Positions 1 through 13,865 are shown, counted from the first letter of the stretch. The stretch is DNA of 64,000 bases from Osedax fenrisi (GCA_964019155.1 OZ025240.1:24295536-24359535), one strand, 5' to 3'. Notes: a model not told the origin generated them from the sequence alone. Translations and numbers: made by a program.

Positions 1-170
1 TATTTTACTTATAATAATATTATATTATTAATATATTGGACCTATATTTGTATATTATTTATTAATAATATTAAAATATATAGTAGTGATTTCAAATAAT
101 AATTGAACTAATAATCTCCGAAATTGATATGGTAATGTGGTGATGAAAATCACATCCAACGACTCGCCGG

Positions 171-2765
171 ATTATGGATAGGGGAACGGCCCCCAGATAT
201 GGAGGTCAGCTGCTGGTCAGCATAGGAAATACGCAAACACTACAAAAACATTGGACAATATCTGAACTAATAGCCTCTGCTGAAAGAACTGGACGAGAAG
301 AGATTTGCATACCAGAACATAGATTTGTACATTTAAACACTGATATCAAAGAACATATCTTTGTTAAGTGAAAACTTCTAACCTGCTCTACTCGAGGAAA
401 AGTATGAATGCAGCCACCAGAGGAATTGATTTATTTATCAACTCAAGAGATTATATTGCAATATAGTGTTGATATGATAATATCCAGAACAATGGTAATA
501 CATTTCCAGGGAAACCCACAGACAACCTTAATGTCATGCTATAATCCAACAAACGTGAGTGACGAACAAGATATAGAGAGATTCTACATATTCTACGTAT
601 TTTATCATACATATTCACAAACATTATGTACTAATAAACGGATAAGACTTCAATGCGCACATCATAAAAGATGATAGATAAAAATATTCGTTACACTATA
701 TTATATAACTATAAATCGTAATGGATATATGCTACATGATTTTCTTAAAGAAAACAATATATAATGTTTAAATACGCACTGTCAGAAAAGATCAACAAAT
801 TCTTGATACACGCCTATCCAAATTGCTTTAATTGATTTCCTAATCATAAATAAGAATTGGAAAAACAGCATTACAAATTGTAGACTACCCTGGGAAACTC
901 TGTATCCTATATCCGTCAGAAACGTGAAATAATTCATCAGACAGCTTAAATTAAAAACAGCGATTCAACTCAAAGATATATCAAAAAATTCAAGAGGCTC
1001 AAAATGCACTCACAAACACTTATAAAAGAGAATAATAGGAATATTTTACTCTAAAGATTGAAGAAATACAAAACGCAATTAATAAAAAATCAGCACTCGC
1101 CTGGAAAACAGTTAACGAAGTTAGTGGAAGAAAGAAATCTAATAAAGCCAAACTTTAAGACACTAGCGAAAAATAACGCATTCAGCTATGGCATGATCAT
1201 TTCATATAAACTATTTGTTAAACCAACATCAATCCCAATATACAGCCAATAGTCAATTAGATATCAAAAATGGATTATTTACTGTATACGAACTAAGAAA
1301 AGCTACAAAACGTATTTAAAATGGAAAATATGTGGGTTTAGATGGAATTCCAGATGAAGTATGGAAATTGGACGAATTTCAAGAATTCTTACTTCAATCC
1401 TGCAATAGTGTATATACTCAAGAAGTTATTTTAGTAGATGGAGAGAAGGCTGTATACTACCTTTCCCCAATAAGGAAATATATCCATAACTAAAAACTAT
1501 AGGGGAATTACACTAACTTCAATTACGGATAAGATATTCAACCTGATGATTTTAAATCGAATAAAACCAGAGATCGATCATATAATACGGAAAAATCAAA
1601 ATGGCTTCAGGAAAAACATATAGATATCAGGACAATTGTTAACAATTGTCGCATACTAGAAGGTGTAAAATCGAAAAACCTACCAATAACACTACCATTC
1701 ATAGACTTCTCAAAATCGTTTGATTCAATAAACCGAAACAATATGGAGTTTATTCTACGTACATATGGAATACAAATGGATATAATAAACGCTATAATGA
1801 TGCTGTACAGGAACACTCGTTCTATGGTTAGATCACCTGATGGATATACAACGTTTTTATAGATCACCACTAGAGTCCTTCAAGGAGATACCCTCGCACC
1901 TTTACTGTTCATAATATCTCGCGATTATATTCTTATTACCGCTATAGATAACAGTACATAGTTAGGCTTCACACTGACTCAAATAAGATCCATACGATAT
2001 CCAGCTTTACATATAACGGACATTGATTATTCCGACGATATAGCTGTTACTACGAATACAATGAAAGATATGAATACATTAATACACCAAATCGATGAAA
2101 GAGCAGATGATATCAGACTCAAGATCAATTCTGATGACTGAATATATGATATTAAATCCGAATAGCGATGACGGTAAAATTCATAGCAAAAACGGTAATA
2201 TCATAAAACAATATGAAATCTTCAAATATCTTGGTGCTTCATTGGATCAAGAGAAAATGATATTAAAATAAGAATAGCCAAAGCATGCATACTATTTGGA
2301 AATCAAAAATGTCCGACAATCTAAAAAGAAGCTTCTTCAGAGCAATATTATAATCGGTAATTGTTTATGGCGCCATAACATGGACTTTAAAATCAACTTC
2401 AGAGTATAAAGTAGATGGAACGTATACTCGAATGCTTCGAACTGCTCTAAATAAAACATGGAAACAACATTTAACGAATAAAGAATTAAACGGTAAAATA
2501 CAAAAAATTACAAACTTTATACGCGTATAGCGTCTAAGATTCGTAGGGTATTGTTGGAGAAGTAAAATTGAACTTACAAGTGATTTACTTCTTTGGCAAC
2601 CGCTACATGGTAAAATATATCGAGGACGACCACCGAAAACTTACATCGATCAACTGATGGAAGATATTGGATGTACACTCGATGAGCTACCACATACGAT
2701 GAATGAGCGAGATTTATGGAAGCAACGTGTCAAATACTGCCGATCATTCTCGACCTGGTAAGGTG
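171..2765 (+). pseudogene. Decayed non-LTR retrotransposon (RTE-like LINE): endonuclease, RT and C-terminal region
   Basis: Broken frames on the plus strand match one LINE polyprotein in order. The endonuclease start is near 260-360 (residues EEICIPEHRFVHLNTDIKEH). RT pieces follow: GLDGIPDEVWKL near 1335-1370, QNGFRKN near 1598-1615, FIDFSKSFDSI near 1697-1730, QGDTLAP near 1880-1900 and the catalytic box as YSDDIAVTT near 2027-2055, where YADD or FADD would be usual. The C-terminal tail RGRPPKTYIDQLMEDIGC lies near 2620-2675, and the frame ends with STW then a stop near 2762. Stops and frameshifts occur throughout, so it is dead. It abuts a (TA)n tract that may be its original 3' tail. Clade assignment is by resemblance only. 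Confidence 0.8.

Positions 2766-2768
<3 letters not shown>

Positions 2769-2803
<35 letters not shown>
2769..2803. repeat. (TA)n microsatellite at the LINE end / left-arm boundary
   Basis: A pure TA run separates the LINE 3' end from the start of the inverted duplication's left arm. Similar TA runs mark many element borders in this window. Confidence 0.9.
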
Positions 2804-2807
<4 letters not shown>

Positions 2808-2972
2808 ATGCATTACATATTATTTATGCATATCATAGATAAGTTAAGTACAAATGACACATTTGTTTATAACACATGATATAGCAGGTGTTCCATATCA
2901 TAGTAATATATCATCGTTGGTAATTGTATATATTAGTCATATGATTAGCTATCTGAAATAAAGACCACACAT

Positions 2973-3198
2973 AAGTATTTTACCCACTACAAGTATTTTA
3001 CAATTATTGTAATTTTAAAACGAGTTTCTATCAAGTTAACCACACTTATAGTGGGATACGATCTTACTTTCCGGTAACTTGCCTGCATATATTAGCTTTA
3101 TCCCATATACACCCTATACCCATTACAACTTGATAATAAATGGTTTTAAAGTTATAACATTTCCAGAAAGTTGCGGGAAATACTTGTAGTGGGATACC
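2973..3198. mobile_element. Small TIR element (MITE-like) in the left arm
   Basis: The left end carries ACCCACTACAAGTATTTT and the right end carries its inverse AAATACTTGTAGTGGGATA. The matching place in the right arm (near 56115-56130) runs from one flank to the other without this sequence, so it looks like an insertion after the duplication. No coding capacity. The internal sequence contains another GTGGGATA copy near 3050. Superfamily not determined. Confidence 0.6.
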
Positions 3199-3409
3199 CC
3201 CTTAACGCAGTTTTAGATACGATGAAGAATGTATGGGCTACATAAATACACATCATAGTCAGGATGAATCATAGTATAGTCGTCACTTGATGAACGCTAG
3301 CGACTATTTAAACAATGGTAACGATATATCTTATACAGGTACCATTTCGACCAATCAGATGTATCCGTATTATATCACCGTCAGAATGAGAATTCACGCT
3401 TTAATTATC

Positions 3410-3853
3410 GTTTATAACCAATCCTTGTAACTATATTACGTTTCGCGTAACGTATTAAAATACATCACGTGAAATTTATTTCGTTTCTTTGTAAACAACG
3501 ACATTTTGAGTATCTATAATTAAATAAGTAAATATATATCTATTTATTTGTTCAATATATTTTAAATATGGATATAACTCCCAAATATAAATACTATAGT
3601 ATAACATATATGTTTGGTAAAAAATTGTAATACATATTTCAATATATTCCAATGTATACACCATTTCATCCCAAAAGATGAGATATGTAAGTTAAATATT
3701 TTATAATAATTTTATAATTAAATTTAAAAATTAAATTATATTGTATATAATGTATATTATTTCTTCATATGTTAGTGGAAAACTGACATACGTTGTATAT
3801 ATATTAATAAATACAGTATATTGGTCATAATATGAGTCATGTACTTCATAATG

Positions 3854-3907
<54 letters not shown>

Positions 3908-4740
3908 CATATATGCATATACTTCATGATGAAATATATGCATATGCTTAGTTTATGGAAAAACTGTCAAAGTTACTCATAATCTAAATATAACTATACG
4001 CTATTCAATTTAGTTAGGGCGCATATCTGAAAACGCACGCATATCGAATATTTAATTGTTTATATATACACTAGATTATACTAGTGGTAAGCAATGGGTT
4101 AACAATACTAGAAGGGTTATATAATACAAATAGTATCATGAGAAGGATATGGAGTAATTAAAAGTTTGAGAATTTGTGGAAAACATTTTGAATTTTCACA
4201 ATATAATAATTCTGACAGATTATAATAAATATTATTTAATAAATAAATGATATTCTAATTATGTTATTACAAAAGATTGGCGTGAATTCAAAACCAAATA
4301 TGCGTTCCTACAAATATCGCGAAATTGCATATATATATATTAATGATATATAATTGTTATTCTTAATTATTAATATATCATTATTTACCATATCAAATGT
4401 ATATTAATGTATATTATATACATTGTATGTATACTGATATGGTTATTAATTAAGACTGAATATATATATATACCTATTTATGAAATTATAGTATCAGACC
4501 GACACTATAGTGATTTTGTATAAAATAATCTCATGCGGATTGATGATCTCGTGCGCAATGTTAAATTAAATAATTATTGATATATAGTAGAATTTACATA
4601 TCGGAATTATTCAAATATTCCTCATAAGATCACTGGTTACCCATATGTTGGAGCATATAGTCATTATTTACAAATAGAAACAATCAGTAGACATCAACTT
4701 CAATTATTTAACCGCTTCCAACTCATAAATATATATATAA

Positions 4741-4775
<35 letters not shown>

Positions 4776-6340
4776 CAACTGTATACTTATAAAATCTATA
4801 GTATTATAAAAAACACAATTATACAAAACTACTAATTTGCTCAATAGTGTTTATGTAGTTCTTAAGTAGTAATATACAGGTTAAATCCCTGTCCGAACTA
4901 ATAACATATTTCTTAAAGTAATATTTATAAGTGATCTTATATAATTCTTTTAGGAAACTTGATGCATACGCGACTCTGACAAGGCTAAGAGAAGGGCCTA
5001 ATTACAAGATTGCTTAACTATTGCCAAGGACATCAGTAATACACGGTACTGCAGTGCCCATGCATGGGTACACGGTCCCTATAACTGTTTTATTGATTTA
5101 TCGCGTTATTGATACTCTCGTGTGACTTAATATAAGGACTTAGATATGTGTGGACACGAGTAATCGATAATATTGAACTTAGTAAACCAATTTCTCGTCT
5201 ACATCTTTGATTATACAGTTTTCAATCGTATCTTATATGTATATCATACTAAAAGATAATTCTCAATTTTATATTGAAATATTAATATAATTCAGATATG
5301 ATAAAAATATCAACATTTATTAAAATTATTAATAAATAAGTAACTTATTACATTTTTAATAATATGATATATTTTTTACCAAAACAATAAATTATAAAAT
5401 TGATACATTCTATTCACAATATTACGTTTAGATAAAAATTATTTGAAAAATATTAAAAAATAAATAACAAAAATTGACCATTTTTAAAAATTAGTGTAAT
5501 ATTTATAATTTATATTAATAAAATATATTCAAAGAAATTATGTGTGAAAAATGTATAGTAAAATGTATAATTAATAAATGCTCTGCATAATCCGCAGTGA
5601 TAATATTTGATTTTATAACAAATAACTTTACATATATATTATAGGCTAATTTATTTATTTTGCTTATTTATATTATTTATAGTCATAAGTTTGATATTAT
5701 TTTACCTATAACTTTTATATTTTTACTCAAATTAAAAAATAAATATATGACTCTTATATTTATTTGCCATGTTCATTCCAATGGTGGTAATTATTTTATT
5801 CTCGAAACAATAAAAAAACTAAACGAAATGTAGTCTATAAATTTACTAATTCGACCAAAAGATAGTATAATAATCAAATAGTATAATATAGTATGTGATA
5901 TAAAAATATCAATAATAGTGTTATTAACTAAATTTATACAACATATATAATATATCAGTAGTTAAAGAGAAGGATAATTATAATTTAAAAATTTACTAAT
6001 ATATTAAATATTATTATGTAGTTTTCTGTAATGGCGAATTTGTTTAGATAACTGTTACGTTAAAATTAAAGTCATACAACAGTCAGGCGATGCGTCGAAT
6101 AGCAGTCTACCCTCTTCAATATATATGTACCTATAGGTATACCTAATAATATATTATAAGTATACTATAGTATAATAATAATATATGGACCAGTATACTA
6201 GTCAAGAAAAATAATATTCAATATAAGTATTAATAATAATCTGGATAATCAAAATGGCGTTTTTTTACATTATTAATTTAAAATTAATTTAAATTAATTT
6301 AAACACAGATCATAAGATTGTTTTCGAATTTCAATTTTAC
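3410..6340. other. Left-arm-specific AT-rich block with no recognisable gene
   Basis: This 2.9 kb has no counterpart in the right arm, where flanks equivalent to 3400 and 6345 lie close together near 55870-55930. It holds (TA)n tracts near 3859-3902 and 4740-4773 and long AT-only stretches. A GC-richer island at about 4950-5160 contains TGCCCATGCATGGGTACA, partly palindromic, but I recognise no protein there. It is either an insertion in the left arm or a deletion from the right. Confidence 0.5.
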
Positions 6341-6522
6341 CATAGGAGTGTATACGATAGACATGCACACATGAACACACATATATGCAACATATATCGA
6401 ACATTCTAGTTGTGCTAGAATAGGCAATACACATGCTGTAAAATAGTATAATATGCTGACGATACACTAATATAGAAATATATATATATGAGGTGATCAG
6501 GTGGTAACCTTCGACCCTTTAC

Positions 6523-6551
6523 CACGTGACGGTGTATATTTACTATAAATA
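6523..6551 (+). promoter_or_regulatory. E-box plus TATA core promoter of the left peptide gene
   Basis: CACGTG lies at 6523-6528 and TATAAATA at 6544-6551, 83 bp upstream of the ATG shared by both paralogues (6627). The right-arm copy has the same two boxes with the same 15-bp gap (TATA at 55609-55616, CACGTG at 55632-55637) and the same TATA-to-ATG distance, so this block is conserved between paralogues. Binding factors are not known. Confidence 0.65.
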
Positions 6552-6620
6552 CGAGTGCTATCATTAATTAGCCATATTACCTACTACTACTTCACCATTA
6601 TAACATACACGATATTGACA

Positions 6621-6810
6621 ATGACCATGTCGAGATACTTTATAGTTACCCTATGTTTATTGGTAGTGATTTGTGATGGTTCGTTTATACTGTAATATAA
6701 TACTAATATACGATATGCATATGAAATAATACCATATAATAATAATTATATTACATAGTAAACTTTATAAATCTAACTGTATAGTATACTGTGTATATCC
6801 TCTCTTTACA

Positions 6811-6858
<48 letters not shown>

Positions 6859-7429
6859 TGTATTCTACATTAACATATGAATCAATATAATTTTTTGTTA
6901 TATTGTGATATTATATTATTTATTAAAGGTATATAAATTATATTAAATATTAGAATAGAAAATAAATAAAATGTAGTCGAATCCCGTAATATACATTCTT
7001 CTGTTTATATTTCAATATATAATTATATATTTATTATTGGTATATCACTAGTATACGATTTGAGCTAGGGGATTTCTAAATTGGTTTAGTTAGCGGCAGT
7101 TTATATATATATATATATATATACATTATATATGTATTTCACTTACATGTATTTTATATTATTTGTAATTAATGTTATTTTCGATAGGTTGTATTAATTT
7201 AAGATTCAGTAGGCACTGTACTAGTTGTACAGAAGGAACATATCCTACAAAAGATGGAGGATGTGTATGCAAATATCCATGCAAGGTTAATAAAATATCA
7301 TTATATAACTATATATATATATATATATATATATGCAATACAATATATGAAATTTAAAAATATACTAATTGTTATATATGTTTTTATCTAATATTATTAA
7401 CCTTTATATTATAGTAAGCTTACAATATC

Positions 7430-7472
<43 letters not shown>

Positions 7473-8117
7473 TTACATTATTAATATAATATAAAATTTG
7501 TTTTTAAAATATTGGATTCATATATTTTTACAAATATTAACGTGAGATAATATTGTTTAAATATATCTATACAATATAAAGTTATAACCTATAAAACATA
7601 ATATATAAGTAATCGACTTAGATATAGAGTAAAAATTAAAGCTATACATACGGTTTACGTATAACTATATTGTCCTGTTTAATATCACGTAAGCAATGAT
7701 AATAACAACAATACATGTTTTTATATAAATATATAAATATTAAGGTATTAATACCTTAATAAAGTGAATTGTATATGCAATACCATGAACATTAATATTT
7801 ATATGTGGCACTTTAGTGAATTATTATTAATTTATAATTAATACAGATATTATGTTATAACATAGTATTACTATATATCACATACGTTTAGGTATACTAT
7901 AGTATACTTTAGTATAACCAGTGTTTAAGGAAGTATTTATATATAGGATGATACCATATTATTTTATTATATTATACATATATGTATAATATAATTATAT
8001 ATCAATTATACTTCATTACAGAACTTCCAATGTAACGACGATGAAGCATGTTTCCCTGATTTCAGTGTGTTATGCGTAAAGGCGCCATGTCCTCCACTAC
8101 CCAAGTGTGAACGTTAG
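6621..8117 (+). CDS. Secreted cysteine-rich peptide gene, left-arm copy (3 exons)
   Basis: Exons by splice signals and by comparison with the right-arm paralogue: 6621-6678, 7188-7285 and 8022-8117. Donors are G|GTTCGT and AAG|GTTAAT; acceptors are TCGATAG and CATTACAG. All junction phases agree and give 83 residues, or 81 if the second ATG at 6627 is used, which the paralogue suggests. Exon 1 encodes a signal peptide with the hydrophobic run FIVTLCLLVVI. Exons 2 and 3 encode 11 cysteines, including CTSC, CVCKYPC and the tail CVKAPCPPLPKC before the stop. The spacing resembles small secreted inhibitor or TIL/antistasin-like arthropod peptides, but I cannot assign a family. Role (venom, salivary, immune or protease inhibitor) is inference. 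Confidence 0.75.
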
Positions 8118-8250
8118 TAGTATTGTCGTGTGATTGACGTGTCTTTCTCATGTCCTTATAATACCAGTTTTACGTATTTTATTTCCCATACCATGTCCTA
8201 TGTGGGCTTTATACCTAAAAGCTGTTAACTTTTAATGATATTAAAATAGA

Positions 8251-9110
8251 TATATATATATATATATATAACTCAGAAGATGTAGCGAACTACTGGGTAG
8301 AAAAAAAGCTAGGCTTATCTAGTTCTACCCTGTTAATTATTCGAGAATGGAAAATAATTATACAAATATATATGATAAAAAATAATTTATGATTTTAATA
8401 ATGATAAATTTTTACAAAAATAAAAAAAATAACTAAAAGGATGCAATCTTATTTGATAAAATTATATAAATAAATAATGAGTTATTCAATAAAACAACGA
8501 TATTGTCATATCAATATATTATTTCCATAAAATATATATGAATATACATATACATATATATACACATATACACACATACGTACATTAATACACGCATATA
8601 CAAATGCACACACACAAATACATATACATACATATAGGTTCACCCATACAAACATACCTACATAAACAAAAATATACATATACAAATATAAATATAGAAA
8701 ATGAAAGAAGTCTCTATTATCACTATATAATTTAAATGAAGATACTGATGAATACATATTAACAAAAATAATTAAATATAAAAATATAATAAATTACAGA
8801 AAAAATCTACAGAAAAAAATTACAATTTGGATATTTATATTATATAATAAAAGCTCATATATATCAAATATGTAAATTAAAAAAAAAAATTTAAAATTTA
8901 ATAAAAAATTAAAAAATTCCATTCCCGAGTAATTACTTCATCATGTTTGAATATAAATTAAATTAAATAAAATTAAGTATATAAAATTAACTAAAAATAG
9001 TTTTTTAAAAATAAATAGTTGGAAAATATGTATAAAAGATATGTAAGATATATAAGATATGTAAGATATGTAAGATAAATATAAAATAAAGAATAAAATC
9101 AGTTAAAGCA
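8251..9110. other. Intergenic AT-rich DNA between peptide gene and LINE
   Basis: It starts with a (TA)n tract at 8251-8271, where homology to the right arm stops. An unassigned island at 8272-8350 follows, then AT-rich sequence with CA/TA-rich runs near 8530-8660 and a TAAGATATG tandem repeat near 9030-9080. The motif near 8336-8356 (TTATTCGAGAATGG) recurs inverted near 8921-8936. No supported gene. Confidence 0.5.
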
Positions 9111-9111
9111 T

Positions 9112-10844
9112 TTAATACATCGAAATATAATTATATTTTAAACTTCGAGTAAACGTATTTATATTATATAATAATTTAAATCTGTTCTCAAGAAGATTCC
9201 ATAAAAATGGACCATTGTGAGTTATGCACAATTTTTTTATATTAAGACGGAAAGAAGGAATAACAAATTTAAAAATTTTTCTCTGACTATATATACATTG
9301 ATTAATAGAGAACATATTTTTGATAATGATTGGTGTAAAATTATTAAAAATCATAAACATAAATTTTAGAGTATTTAATTTTACAATATCAGTAAATTTC
9401 AAGATATTCAATATTTTATAATATTTATCTGTATTACATCTATTTGAAATATTGAAAATAGCTCTGATGGCTTTATTTTGTATAATAATTAATCTATTTA
9501 GATTATATATATATATGTAGTAGACCATACAGTATTACAATAATTTAGATGAGGTAGAAAAAATGTATTATAAATGAGTTTTAATGATTTTATAGTAAGA
9601 GAATATTTTAATTTATGTATAATAGATACAACTTTAGAAAGCTTATTAGCTATATTATTTATATGTTTTTTCCAGTTTAATTTCTCATCTATAGTGATTC
9701 CTAAAAATTTATAATACCGTACTCTATTGATTATATTACCATTTATATGTAAAACAAAATTATTTATATATTTGTTATCATTAAACTTATCATGAATTAA
9801 AATGTAAGATGATTTATCTATGTTAATAGTTAGTTTATTTTCAGATAACCATATATTTAATTTCTTAAGTTCATTATTCATAGTTAATTTAAGAGTATTA
9901 GCATCTTTATATTTAAAAATTAAATTAGTATCGTCAGCAAATAATATAGGAATAGAAGAAATAAAAACAATATGTAAATCATTTAAAAATATATTAAAAA
10001 GTAAAGGACCCAAAACAGAACCTCGAGGAACACCAATATTAATATTACTAAAATCAGACTTAATATCATTGTAAATGACACATTGCATTCTATTTTCAAG
10101 ATAACTAGTAAAAAAATCTTTTGCAACACCTCTAAAACCATAATTTTCCATTTTAAGTATTAGTAATTCATGATCTATTATATCAAAGGCTTTACATAGA
10201 TCAATTGACAAAATAGCTGATAATAATTTACTTTCTAAATTATTAGTTATGTTTTCCATAAGGTAATTTAAAGCATCATTTGTACTACTATTTTGCCTAA
10301 ATCCAAATTGAGATTCATTAATCTTAGAAAATTTATTCATGAATTCATTCATTCGATTTTTAATTATTTTTTCAAATATTTTGGAAAATTGAGATAATAG
10401 AGATTTTGGTCTATAGTTACCTGGTAAACTTTTATCTCCTTTTTTGAACAAAACAATAACTTGACTTTTTTTAAGTATGTTTGGGAAAATACCCTGCGAA
10501 ATTGAAATATTAAAAAGGTGTTGTAATATATATTTAATTTCATCTATTGTATTTTTTATTAAGTTTATGTCAATTTCATATAAGTCTTTGGAAGTTTTCA
10601 TAGTGCAATTTTCCACAACTTTAATAATTTCAGTAATTGAAATAGGGTAAAAATAAAAATTATTGTTATTTACTAATTCTGAAGGAAATGTATATTTTTT
10701 AGTTTTAGGAATTTGATCTAATAATGATTTACCTAGAGTGCAAAAATGATTATTAAACATCGTCGCGGTTTTTAGATCATCTTCTTTGGTAATATTACTG
10801 AAAGGACACTTAATTTTATTTTTTGAATTAGGATTCAGAATTTC

Positions 10845-10847
<3 letters not shown>
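9112..10847 (-). pseudogene. 5'-truncated Jockey/CR1-like LINE reverse transcriptase, frame broken by a TA microsatellite
   Basis: The main minus-strand frame (10760 to 9498, open in frame back to about 10845) reads as a LINE RT. It contains NYRPKSLLSQFSKIFEKII, QFGFRQNSSTNDAL, SIDLCKAFDIIDH, GVPRGSVLGPLLFNIFLNDL and the catalytic FADDTNLIF near residue 275. It ends inside a run encoding YIYI. A second frame (9528-9112) resumes the same protein with NRLIIIQNKAIRAIFNISN and a C-terminal WNLL box. The break coincides with a TA-rich repeat at about 9506-9520, apparently microsatellite growth inside coding DNA. The 5' side stops at a (TA)n tract near 10848-10875, so the endonuclease half is missing. 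Confidence 0.85.
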
Positions 10848-10875
<28 letters not shown>

Positions 10876-11124
10876 TAAAATAATGGTATAAAGTATCTAT
10901 AGATTTAAAATATATGTTAAAACCTATACACATAAAAAGCCTATATTTACATATAAGTAGATCACTAATATTTTAAATCAATCACTAAATAAGCATATAG
11001 ATTATTGATCATTACAGATTACACCATGAACACAGGCGTAATGATAATGACTAATATATAACAATAGTAATATGATATATCATATTTTGTTAATTTTTAT
11101 ATCTTTTTTAATGACTCGTATTGT

Positions 11125-11168
<44 letters not shown>

Positions 11169-11189
11169 CTTATATTTATTGTATATATA

Positions 11190-13865
11190 TGTATATATAT
11201 ATATAGATGGGCCATTGCCACCATAAACGCACATATGTACATTCACAGCCACCTAATATGACCAGTGAATATAGAGGCCCCCAAATGAGGTCCTCTCTAT
11301 TTCACGGTATAAATACACTATTAAATATATGATTTCATTACATGAAATTTTACAATCTTATAAATATTCACTTACTTAACAATATACACATTACATGAAT
11401 TTGATTGTATATAAAATGGTCACTTAAATGATACTTAAAAAGTAGGTCGTATATATTTCGTATATGTCCTAAGACCACTTTAAAGGACCACGTATAAAAG
11501 TCACTTTTTAGTATCATACATGGATATATATTATATTTCTGACATGACCAAATATTTTTATTTATAATTCTGCATATTTTGTATATTTTAATATAATCAT
11601 AAAGTGGATATTTTATAATATATATTTTTAATTAATTTAATACATTAAAAATATATATATATATATATCCTAGCGGATATATATATTATCAGATCCAGAT
11701 CATGAATATTATAAATATTCTGCAATCTTTGTTAAAATTAATAAAATATTGACCCATTTGACCTAGATATTTTAATAATATTACTCCAGTGTATTTCTCT
11801 AAATTATTATTTATTTAAGACATAAATACATACGTTATGAATTATGTTAGTATAATAAATATATCATATATATTTTTATATATGTATAAATAATTATAAA
11901 TAATGTAAATAGATAAATAACTACTGTATCATGTGTATTTGATTAAAATTCAATTTAAAATTGTATTTAATTACGCACTATTTTTCTTATTGCATATATA
12001 CGATATTTAATTATATTTAATTATAATTATTATTATTATAATAACTATAATTGTAATTGTATTATAATAATTATGATCATTATACAATGTTTAATGTAAT
12101 ATATATATATATAATTTAAAACTCAATGTATATCCGAAGATTTTAACAATTTCGGTTCAAAATTATTTTTAAATATAGATTGCGAAATTTTGTATAAATG
12201 TATATGTTCATAGTTATTAGTACTACATAGTATGTAGTATGTACCTAATTATCCTTGTAATTATAATTATACAATTTTTAATTTAAATATACAATTTAAT
12301 TTAAAATTATATAAAAATAATATAATTATTATATAATTTATTATATATTATATATATAATATAATATAGTATATTATAACTATTAATTATATACGGTTGC
12401 AACGGACTAACGGCAATTTTATTTAAATATATAATATATGTATTAAATTACAATAATAATTATTAGGATAATAACTTTTCGTTTATATTATATATATATA
12501 TTTCATTGTTATATTATTATAATTTTAACTATATTTAATATGATATAATATTATTATAATAATCACCTATAATTTATATATTCAATGAATAATACTCATC
12601 CATATTAAATATGATATTTATATTTAGTTCAACGGTTACTAGGTTAAATAATCTAATATGATATTAAATATTTATTTGGGAAGTTCTCGCAAAAAAAAAA
12701 CAAATACATTTGTTTATTAACTTCTCCATTATTTCATGATTTACAACATGAAATAATAAATCTGATTTATTTATTTATATTATAGATGTGTTAAATATAT
12801 ATGTCAATACATAAATATAAGAATATAATCTACTATTTATAATTTAAGTTAACTTATCAAAGTAGTAACTATATGATACATTGTAAGAATTAAAATTATT
12901 TTTTTTTCTAAAATAAAATTCCCGTCAGTGCGTATACAGCTTATATACTATATATAATTATAATATATTAAATATAATATAATTATATATAGTATATAAT
13001 ATACTATATATATATATACTATTATAGTAACTACATTTAATTATAATATATTATATTATAGTTTTACATTAAATTGTATATTTAAATTCAAAATTGTATA
13101 ATTATCATAATTATTATAATTACAATGATAATTAGGTACGTACTACATAGTATGTAGTACAAATAATTATGAACATATAAATTTATACGCATTTTCGCAA
13201 TATATTTGTCAACATTATTCTATAGAATATAATATTCCTGAATTATGTGTTTTATATTTATTCATTATACCCTTTTGCAGGCATACTTTATTCTAATATA
13301 TTTAATAATATATTTATCAATATTATAACTTAATTATCAGATAACTATGTCGTAAAGTATTTATTAATATATATATATGTTTACACTCGAATTATAATTA
13401 ATATTAATATATAAAATTTATAAACAATTTTGTAATATATTTAGATCAGCCACTATCACTATTATAATTCTCAGATGATTATATTTTTAAATATCTGCTA
13501 CTGTAACTCTGATTCCCGAAATTTATACAAAATAACTTATATCATAAATCATATTTATTATTATTATATTTTATAATCACATTTAATATTTAAAATTACA
13601 TTAAATGTATACTACTAGTTATACACATATAAATAAATATATGTAATAAAGATTAATGTAATAACTAAGTTATAGCCGCAGATATTAAAAAATATAATCA
13701 TATGAGCTCTTTAAATAACGATAATTTTTGTTCAAAATATATCGAAAAATTGCAGGCGGTGGCGAGCGAGTGAATTGAATTGTAAACATATATTATTAGG
13801 TATGGGAGGAGCTAAGTAAATATCCTAGACTATGATTACATAGAGAATATTGAATATGGACCTTG
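11190..13865. other. AT-rich intergenic DNA
   Basis: No gene seen. A GC-richer patch at 11205-11320 ends in CACGGTATAAATACACT, which resembles a TATA promoter, but no convincing frame follows. The remainder is (TA)n and AT-rich sequence containing the inverted repeat listed separately and a short CGGTGGCGAGCGAGTG patch near 13756. Confidence 0.5.
12165..13210. repeat. Imperfect long inverted repeat with ~750 bp spacer
   Basis: The left arm (about 12165-12300) and right arm (about 13075-13210) are reverse complements at roughly 85 percent by eye. Landmarks are ATATGTTCATA, the near-palindrome TACTACATAGTATGTAGTA and GTACCTAATTATC. No coding capacity lies between. It could be a TIR element of unknown superfamily. 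Confidence 0.65.

Larger units (their letters stand above)
2775..11190 (+). repeat. Left arm of a large inverted segmental duplication
   Basis: Blocks of this interval recur in reverse complement at 53525-56345. About 2800-2970 matches 56300-56130. About 3210-3400 matches 56120-55940. About 6370-8250 matches 55870-53855 and includes the peptide gene. About 10900-11150 matches 53780-53570. Large gaps in the left arm relative to the right are explained by insertions: a MITE at 2973-3198, a 2.9 kb block at about 3410-6340, and a LINE with flanking DNA at about 8270-10890. Borders sit on (TA)n tracts. Read by eye; exact identities need an aligner. Confidence 0.8.

Noticed and set aside
3731..3943. 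Tyr/Ile-rich frame
   Set aside because: It crosses a (TA)n tract; TA repeats translate as Tyr-Ile and give many false frames in this window (also 49909-50178 and 54699-54929).
4858..4906. tRNA-like T-arm ACAGG-TTAAATC-CCTGT
   Set aside because: No acceptor stem, D-arm or anticodon arm could be paired upstream, so a chance hairpin is more likely.
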